64,000 bases of DNA from Corynespora cassiicola (lineage: Eukaryota; Ascomycota; Dothideomycetes; Pleosporales; Corynesporascaceae). Within the stretch, counting starts at the first letter, position 1. Every line of letters begins with the position of its first letter. Shown here one piece after another: positions 56,603 to 64,000 of the stretch. The DNA lies in the NCBI GenBank assembly GCA_022059125.1, contig JAEUWY010000002.1, forward strand, positions 1,426,001 to 1,490,000. Reading direction: 5' to 3'. The translations under genes and the position numbers were made by a program. The notes under the pieces are model-generated. The model was not told the DNA's origin, ran no database searches, and saw only the letters and a list, made by a program, of their open reading frames with translations.

Positions 56603-57818
56603 TAAGATGAGTTATATGTCAACAATTCGGGGTCACGGCATGGGGACGGAATGTGTGATGGCTGGGAGTGTATGATTGACGAGTTCTCGACAGCCCTGAT
56701 GGAGAGGGAAAAACGATATCGGCGGTCTCCAGTCCCTACACCAGCTTGACTGGTCTTAATCTCCTATTTTTTTTTCAAGTTGCCATGCGAGCAAGCGGGG
56801 GCGTTTGTGCGTGCCTCTTGTTCTTCTGTCTGTCCACTCTTGCTGCAAGAACTTACGATACCTCAGGTTGGAAAAATATCCTGATTAACTTTTGAATAGA
56901 TGAATGGTATAGGCTTGGCTACTTCTGACCAAAGATGGTGGGGGATCCTGGTGTTGGGCCGGGTGTTTTTGTTATGATCACCTTGATTTGAAATTGGTCA
57001 GCCTGATCGACATATTGCCATGACTTGAGTGCTGCCCAACAACGGCGATGGCCAAACGGCTGAACAGATGACTAATCGGGGGATATGCTTAACTGGACTT
57101 CATCTTATCTCTGCAAAGAGTCTAACACGCATGGTGGACATTGAACACCGTCAGGTTGACGCAATGACACCGCTTCGCCGGATGAACCATTCGTACAATC
57201 ACTGTCCACCCTTGCTGCATCGCGAGACTCGTTGGCTTCGTACTTGACACAGGACGACCTTTGTGGCAACTGAAAGAAAGCTTCGTGGAGATATTCGTCG
57301 TCGAACCTGCATGCATGTAGGAGAGAGTGGATGAGTACCTCGCACCTTGAGCATAGATGGGGGCTGGATGCAAGGCAGAAGGGGCAAGCGCAAATGGCAC
57401 CTGCTCTTGCCTGTCCACGCCGCCGAGCCGCATATACTGAAACTACATCATCGTCACTGTCCGGCAAACCCAAGAGCTGAGGGGGCCACAATTACGTTGT
57501 CCACCCAGGCCAAGGGCCGAAGAGTGCTCGTACAACCCGACTGCCTCGGTGTGCACCATGGAGATACCTCGACGGGTCCGGTGGCCCCTATCGCGTCCAA
57601 TAACACTTGAAGTTGCTTCTTTGGCATAAGACATTTGCCTTCCTCATGGAGGTTCAAATCTCCAGCGTGACATCGGCCATCATAGCGCGCGGAAACTGGC
57701 CAGAATAGGGGTCTCTCATCCTGCCCCAAGACCGCGACAGCTGCCGACACATGGCTCGACGTAAAAACCAAAATTCCCTCTCAGGCTCGTTCTTCTTTTC
57801 GTAGCTAGACAAAACGTC
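56603..57818. other. intergenic
   Basis: 1216 bases between the WD40 gene and the DUF3433 gene. Only short overlapping ORFs on both strands. A tRNA-B-box-like GGTTCAAATC at about 57651-57660 lacks cloverleaf partners. Nothing else seen. Confidence 0.5.
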
Positions 57819-60800
57819 ATGTCATTGTCACAGTCAGACTCTCCACCCAATGCTGGCGATTTAGCTCCAGTCTCCGGCACACCGTCTTATTTCCATCGGC
57901 AGCCGCATTCTGCTTCAAATACCGACCTACACTCAGGTCTAAACTCGTCTGATCAAGACGGCTCTGAAGTTCTCAGCCATACCAGTCATGTGCGACGCAC
58001 ATACTCAAGCTCACATAGACCAGCGGCCCATACATCTGATAAGGTCACTACTATTCAATCATCCGAACGCATTATAAGTGTCCACACTGATTCTGGTGAG
58101 TACGTTGCCCCATCTATCAATTGTTTAGACTGATACGAATCAACAGTGCCCGAATTTGACAATCCTTGGTTCCCGTACACCCTGAGACCATTTTTTCTTC
58201 GAGGCTTGGCAGCTCTGGCGTTATCTCTATGCATCCTATTGATTATCATCGCCCGATACTCGCGTAATAACCATGGGCTCGTCGCCGAAGAAAGTGCATT
58301 TCGCGGCGCGAGATTTGTGCCTACCCTCCTCGTGGTCTTATATACCCAGTTGACCGTCATGCTATTTGAAGACGTCCGACGCACCGAGTCATTCGCTCGC
58401 CTAGCTAAGGCTGGCAAGACTGGGCTACCTGCTGAGACAACACTATTGAATGCACCAAGAATATGGTGGAAGACACTTGCTCATGGCATGTCTACCAAAA
58501 AGAGCGGTGGACAGCGGGCATGGAGTCTTGTTATCAGCTGCTTGGTCAACCTTTGCGCTTTTTTGCTGATGTCTCCACTATCATCACTTCTGCTCGACGT
58601 TCAAGAAGTCCAACTACCAGCGACTGTCATGTTCTCTCGCGCCTCTCTGAGACAAGACACGAGGCTACAGACAAATCGAGAGACATTCTCTCGAACTACC
58701 AATGCACTCCTGCAAGGCTCTGAAACATCGCCCTGGCTTTTTGACGACTTTATTGTTCTTCCATTTTGGCCCGCAGATATACAGAACAGTATATGGAACT
58801 ATGATGATGTGATGGTTCCTCAAGAATGGACCGCCAATACGACGGTACTACGCAGCAAGGTAGTATTCGTAAAGCTTGACACAGTATCGGACAGAGCTCA
58901 AAAGAGTTTTCGTGTGGGCAATGAAACTGCATCTTCTGTGCTCTTCAGGGCATCCACGGGATGTGAATATCGCCTTTGGACAGATGATATGAACAATTAT
59001 ATACTCTCCGGATTTGTTTTCTGGACGGATATCAAACACCTAGTCCACGAAGGTGAAAAGTACGATATCAGAAAATGGCCGGGCGGGGATAGAGACGCTT
59101 TCGGTTTCAACTTTTCCAGCGAATGTGGAGGCGATCAAATCATCATAATGAGTGGTCCCTGGAGAGACCTGGAACATACCAACGAGAAATTTCAGCCTAT
59201 TACAGCTGTGGCTTATCTGGGCTCTTCTTCACTTTCAGTCGCCAATATGCCTGTTACAGCGTCTTTTTCTGAGCTTGGAATGAAGGTAACTCTAGACGAA
59301 AATTTATTTCACTTAAACAGTGAAATCATGGATCCCGGAATTTTGAACGCTTCTCAATTACTCGAGACTCAGACGATGCCTGATTGGTTCCGATATTTGC
59401 CTAGTGAATTAAGGGCAGCCAGTCCCATTCCAAAGTTTCCAGGAGTAGGATCTCTTCTGGCTTCGCAATACAGCTTCAGCCTCCACAGTATGTTTCAAGA
59501 CGAAGATCTCCCCAAGAAGGCAGCCAACACCACTCATAGGTTCCTCGGTGAAGTCTTCAGAACAACACTAGATGACTTCAGCATGGGAGATCAGACGCAT
59601 GTATCAGGCTCGATTACAAGATTGGAAAAACGGCTACTCGTGCGTTCCGAGGTCGCCATCTCAATCACTGCGATCCTTGCGATCTCGTTCGTTGGATTGT
59701 TCACAAGTTGCATAATTTCAGGCTCTCGCAAACGCCCGCTTAATTTAGAATACGACCCCGGCTCTATACTCGGGCTAGCTTCCCTGGTGACCTCCCGTCA
59801 AGCCGGGATCTTTTCTGCGCAAAGCCTCAGCCAACAAGACAGGAAGATGCCAAGAGAGTTACTCGGAAGGCGACACTACAGGACAGTGCCAGGTGTTCTC
59901 ATGGAAATTGACAGCATTTTAGGGAGGTCTGAATCTATATCACCCTCCCCACCAAATGAACCTTTGGCTTGTACTAGAAGAGAACGCAATCGGGCTTTGA
60001 ATTCCACCGAAGCTACTCCAAAGCCTGAAATTATTCGTCTCCGGACGATACTTTCCTTCGCCTGTTGTCTTTTGGTTCTAATGGTTGCCATGGGAGTGCT
60101 CTATTCATTCGCTAATGCGAAAAAACTACACAGCAATGTTTTTGTCCGTCAAAATTCATTCTCTGTTTATGGTTTTCATGGGTCTTTCAACGCTTTTGCT
60201 CTTTTTCCAACAATTTTTGCCGTTGGAATCGGACTTTGGTGGAATGCCTTGGACTTCACTCTCCGATCTCTTCAACCACTAGTATCCATATCGAAAACGC
60301 CAAAGATAATGCGCTTTGGTGCTGGAATATCTTACAACTCTTCGTATTGGATTTGGGCAGCATATAAATCAGCGAGGAACAGGCATTGGCTACTATGTTT
60401 TGTTACTTTTGGAAGCATGCTTGCTCAAATATGTGAGTCAAATTATCCCCTTCCCAGTTCGTTGGCTTGTACTTACCTTGAAACAAGTTGTCATCTCCAT
60501 GGCTGCCCTTTTCGAAACTCACACTGGAACAATCTCCAATACCACAACTATAAACGTGGGCCTTGAAATTCGACAGATACCCCATCTTCGACTTGTGAGT
60601 GCTTTGTATCCACCTTCTCTGGAGACAAAGTATTTATATACTTGGCAACCACAATACGTGGCCACAGCTCTTTCTGACCTTTACACAAACTTGACCACCA
60701 ACTGGATCTATTCAGCGGTCATACACTCGGCTTATCATGGGAACGAGCCTCCTTGGAGCCGCAATGGCTGGAGCTTCGTCCCCACTAATTTATCACAGTT

Positions 60801-62314
60801 CCTAAACGACCCCAAGAATGGATTTTCGAGGGAGATCAAAGATACGGCTCTCTACAGCCCGATGAACATCACACTTGAAACACCGGCAATCCGAGCACGC
60901 ATCGAATGTAGTCCAATTGAGCAGGTGAAAAATGAGTCATCTTGGATGGTCAACCCTCATGACTTTAACGACATGACGCTGCACTCTCTCTTATTTCAGA
61001 ATTCTACACACAGTACTCCTCTGTTATCCTCAGCCCGAAATTTATCTTGTTGCATCAATGGCACTTTCGAAGATAACACAAGGACATCTTCAGTGGCCGT
61101 CGCATATTGGTCTCTGAATGTGGGCACAAACCCACAAACGCTGGACTCACCAACCGCATACACTGGAAATTTTACTACAAAGTGGCTCCGCGGACAAGCG
61201 ACAACGTATAGACAATACGACAACTCCACCATAATCGGATTCAGAGAGATCCCCAGACTTCAAGCCCTTAATTGTATGCCGATTATCGAAACCGCATGGT
61301 CCAAGGTCAAAGTGAGCCAGAAAAGCGGTCAGGTGTTTGAATTCGACATCTTGAGCGAGCCTGAAACTACAAGTGAAGCCTGGATGGATTCCTTTGTTAT
61401 TCGTAATTTGAGCGATTCATCGGTAGCTGAAGACATATATGTACCGGACGATGCCATGGAAATGTATGGACCGCTCATGGGACTGAATCAGAATATGACA
61501 ACAAGGTAATATAGTTTTGATCAGTGTTTGTTTCCCTCATATTGACGGCTTTACCAGTTACGGCGTTCTTTTCCTGCATTCTCTGCTCCAAGCAGCCGAT
61601 CTTGGTCTATTGGCGGGACCGCCCATGTCAAACGGTGATACGACAACCGAAAACCTGAACGACATGGTTTTCAATGTACGTGATAACCGCACAGGTATTA
61701 ACATGGACTATATGTCCTATGCCTCCTACCTGCAAGTTGGCAAGAACCCGGAAACGCTACTGGATGAAACTGCTCTACTCGAGCAAACCCAAAAGACCTT
61801 CTCACTGTTTTTTCAGCATTTTGCGAGCAGTGGGGTGTCTCTTGAGACTGGTGGCTGGGTCTATCAGCCTATCGGGTCCAATCTGGATAGTCTACCACCC
61901 CCGGCCCCCGGCTTTGAGCCGAAAGATGGCAAGGATAGGACATATCGACGGCTGAACACCAACCGCACCACCGAAGTCACTATAACAACGAATGTAGAAC
62001 TACTTCGTATGAACAAAGTCGCGACATGGATATCTTTATCCATTCTAGTTTGGCTAACCGCCACTACTATCCTTATTGCGGCACTGCAGCGCAGGTACTT
62101 TGGCTCTGTTCGCAAGATGGAAACGGTTGCTGATGGGTTGATGCTTGTGGCTGGTAGTACAAAGCTGTTGGAGCTAGTTCGAGAATATGGAGTGGAGCAG
62201 CTTAAAAATGCAGAAGTATATACGAGACTGGGCTGGTTTGCGAGTGAGGATGGGGGGTTGAGGTGGGCGGTGGACGTAGTTGAAAATGATGAATTGGAGG
62301 AGACAGACGGGTGA
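57819..62314 (+). CDS. DUF3433-family multi-pass membrane protein
   Basis: Large fungal membrane protein of unknown function; I place it in the DUF3433 family by its layout of a Ser-rich cytosolic head and repeated TM-plus-glycosylated-loop units. Exons 57819-58095, 58147-60432, 60488-61505, 61558-62314 give 1445 residues. Residues 1-92 are polar, Ser/His-rich. Likely TM segments: about 107-130 ('LAALALSLCILLIIIARY'), 148-166, 217-240, 595-617 ('VAISITAILAISFVGLFTSC'), 723-746, 772-795, 839-862 (formed across the second junction) and 1348-1370. Between them lie two large loops (about 240-595 and 865-1345) with many N-x-S/T sites, so probably extracellular. The two halves look like an internal duplication, as in other members. 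All junctions keep phase. No function is inferred. Confidence 0.78.
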
Positions 62315-63135
62315 TGGTATGGATGTAACGCTGATGACTCATTATTTTCTCTATTCCATGGAGTTGAAGTTTTCCGACAGTTTTGTGAAGGCATCTTTGG
62401 CGCAAATATCCTAGCTGTCTGTAGTGGATAGCGCAAAACGTTACTGAGGTGCTTGGTGACGGCTAATGTGAGTAGAAGTTTTCTATAGCTCTTACATAGA
62501 TTCAGCTAGGCTCCCTGTTTGATTAAATTCTTTTCTTAAATTATTGTAGCACTGACAGATGCGTTGTATGATAACAGCGGCGACAGCTTGGACAAGCTCG
62601 TGCGGATCCCTTGTGTATTGCCCTTTCAGGCTGGCCTAGATTTGATATGCATTACCAATAAAATGCCATTTAAATCATACGTATGGAACTGTACAAGAAG
62701 TAATCAGCAAGTCATGCCTCGCCAATGCTGGCACTAATGACCGCGATGACCTTCATCACCAACCACATCAATTTTATACAACGACTAGCAATTCTAAAAT
62801 CAGGTGAAAGAATATAGAATTTTGACTTGACCTGCGCACAAATATCACTCGGCAGACTTGGCGGGCGAGCAAACAGTCATCCTCCGCTGCCCGCTAGTCC
62901 CTTTCCCTCCAACCCACATATCTCTTCTTTTCCCAGATAATCCAAAACATAAATATCCACTCACTTCAATCAATACGTTTGCAGCTTTCACCGCATCACA
63001 AGGCCAGTCCTGTTTTGGGCACTCACTCACTGTGCTATTTGCCAGCCCGCCCTTGCACGTTACGGCTCGTCTCCTTTCACATCGCACCTCCACCAATCGA
63101 CTAAATCGTCATACCGAGACTTATTCGTCAAAGAA
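62315..63135. other. intergenic
   Basis: 821 bases, AT-rich, between the DUF3433 gene and the last gene. The last about 250 bases are C/T-rich and resemble a leader. No gene seen. Confidence 0.5.
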
Positions 63136-63582
63136 ATGTTACCATCCGCGGGTCCAAAGCCCATTGTCAAAGGCAAGCCCGACAAAAATGGCCAGGATTC
63201 GATCAGCACAATCTCCACAGTCATCCAATTCGTCTTCGTGCTATACATAGCTTACCGGGTAGTTTTGGTTTTCCAGGGAGCCCCAGAACGCATTGCCGCG
63301 ATGGAAAAAGTGAAGAGGTCCACTGTGGGCGTGGGGAGCTCTAGTAAAGCCCACAAAGACCAATATGAAGCCGAAAAGATATTTTGGGGAGGCAATAAGA
63401 CCGCGATGGAAAACATGCACGAGGTATCATCCATCAAGGCCAGAAATCAGGCTTTTAGTGATGTCCGTAAATCGGCACAGGTCAAGAACGACAGGACTGA
63501 CACAAGCCAGCTAAAGATTACCAAATCAACACTCAGCAGAGAGCTTAAAGATATCACTGGCAAGCTCGAGAAATTCAACATA

Positions 63583-63708
63583 GCGTTGAAGCAGACCCAA
63601 GATGAACTGGAGAGAGTTCCTGCAGCTTTGAGCCAGTCCCAAGATGAATCGAAGAGGGCCACTGCAGCTTTGGAGCAGATCCAAGTTGAACAGAAAAATA
63701 CCCAGAAT
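63583..63708 (+). repeat. three tandem 42-bp coding repeats
   Basis: Three consecutive 42-base units (63583-63624, 63625-63666, 63667-63708) encode 14-residue double heptads of the pattern AL-x-Q-x-Q-x-E, the third one more diverged. Confidence 0.85.
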
Positions 63709-63870
63709 CAACTAGATATGAGTGAACAGATCCGTAAACTTACTAGGAGAGTATCAGAACAGAGCGAGATAGTTATGCTCGAGTCGCAGCGTAAGCTCGA
63801 GATGGTCGTAAAGCATCTAGAACTCTATGAAGGCTACAATGAATCAACAACAGCCGACACCTCCGAATTA

Positions 63871-63883
63871 CCCCCCCCCCCCC
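63871..63883 (+). repeat. poly-C run (C13)
   Basis: Thirteen consecutive C bases at the point where the coding frame of the last gene shifts. Confidence 0.95.
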
Positions 63884-64000
63884 TCGAAGGACCATGAGGA
63901 CGACAAGAAGATATCTCCGTCTGAAGCGACTGTAAAGATCACTTCGAACCCATCAAACGACAACCCACTGATCGAAGCCGAGTCGTCACTGGAGTACTGC

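Larger units (their letters stand above)
63136..64000 (+). pseudogene. coiled-coil membrane protein, frame broken at C13 run, 3' end off window
   Basis: From the ATG at 63136 a 253-codon frame runs to a TGA at 63895-63897. There is one TM segment at about residues 23-47 ('VIQFVFVLYIAYRVVLVFQG'), a basic stretch, and a coiled coil at about 120-240 with three 14-residue repeats (150-191). At 63871-63883 lies a run of 13 C. In the frame entered by a one-base change in this run, the sequence stays open to the window edge and reads a Lys/Asp/Ser-rich tail ('KDHEDDKKISPSEATVKI') similar in character to the upstream protein. So the stop is probably an artefact or a real slippage mutation, and the intact gene likely continues past 64000. 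I do not recognise the family. Confidence 0.55.

Noticed and set aside
57640..57670. GGTTCAAATC, resembling a tRNA B box
   Set aside because: The flanking bases do not form a T stem, and no D arm or acceptor stem can be drawn.

Overview
This window reads as nuclear DNA of a filamentous ascomycete (Pezizomycotina; a Dothideomycete is possible but I cannot prove it). The genes have many short GT-AG introns (mostly 45-110 nt) with CTAAC/CTGAC branch sites, and several families are fungal or filamentous-fungal in character: palI/Rim9, Sur7, Atg29, DUF3433, an RNAi-type RNA-dependent RNA polymerase and a fused Met1-like siroheme enzyme. I saw no mobile element, CRISPR array, rRNA or convincing tRNA. 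All exon joins below were worked out by hand from splice signals and reading phase; no alignment was run.

Layout. 1-3.5 kb: 3' end of Mediator subunit Med12 (+). 3.5-5.35 kb: AT-rich, no gene. 5.35-8.26 kb: Nvj2-like lipid-transfer protein (+). 8.4-9.35 kb: Sur7-family membrane protein (-). 10.0-18.0 kb: five + genes, namely Rogdi/Rav2, Met1-like siroheme enzyme, SAICAR synthetase, Atg29 and an unrecognised 381-residue protein. A possible tiny gene starts at 18.5 kb, followed by a T-poor tract. 20.4-29.3 kb: four - genes, namely palI, ribosomal protein S4, aspartate-semialdehyde dehydrogenase and D-lactate dehydrogenase. 30.9-41.7 kb: + genes for a large coiled-coil protein, the RdRP and Elongator subunit Elp6. 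42.8-43.3 kb: ribosomal protein L37 (-). 44.5-46.4 kb: Pho84-type phosphate transporter (+). 46.4-49.5 kb: a long strand-asymmetric gap between converging genes. 49.5-53.8 kb: F-box protein and phosphopantetheine adenylyltransferase (-). 54.2-56.6 kb: WDR68/DCAF7-like WD40 protein (+). 57.8-62.3 kb: DUF3433 membrane protein (+). 63.1 kb to the edge: a coiled-coil membrane protein whose frame is broken at a run of 13 C.

Most genes are housekeeping genes without an operon-like logic. Loose themes are sulfur and amino-acid metabolism (Met1, Hom2), purine and CoA synthesis (Ade1, Cab4), membrane and contact-site biology (Nvj2, Sur7, PalI), vacuolar/autophagy function (Rogdi, Atg29) and RNA silencing (RdRP).

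The most notable observations concern gene structure. There are three GC-AG introns, two of them in one gene, coding micro-exons of 4, 10, 10, 14 and 22 nt, and stop-free introns whose length is a multiple of three. The two ribosomal-protein genes share a telomere-repeat-like promoter box. Inside ELP6 a C-rich to G-rich flip creates a G-quadruplex-type motif. A homopolymer frameshift lies at the right edge. I did not find a convincing new multi-gene system.
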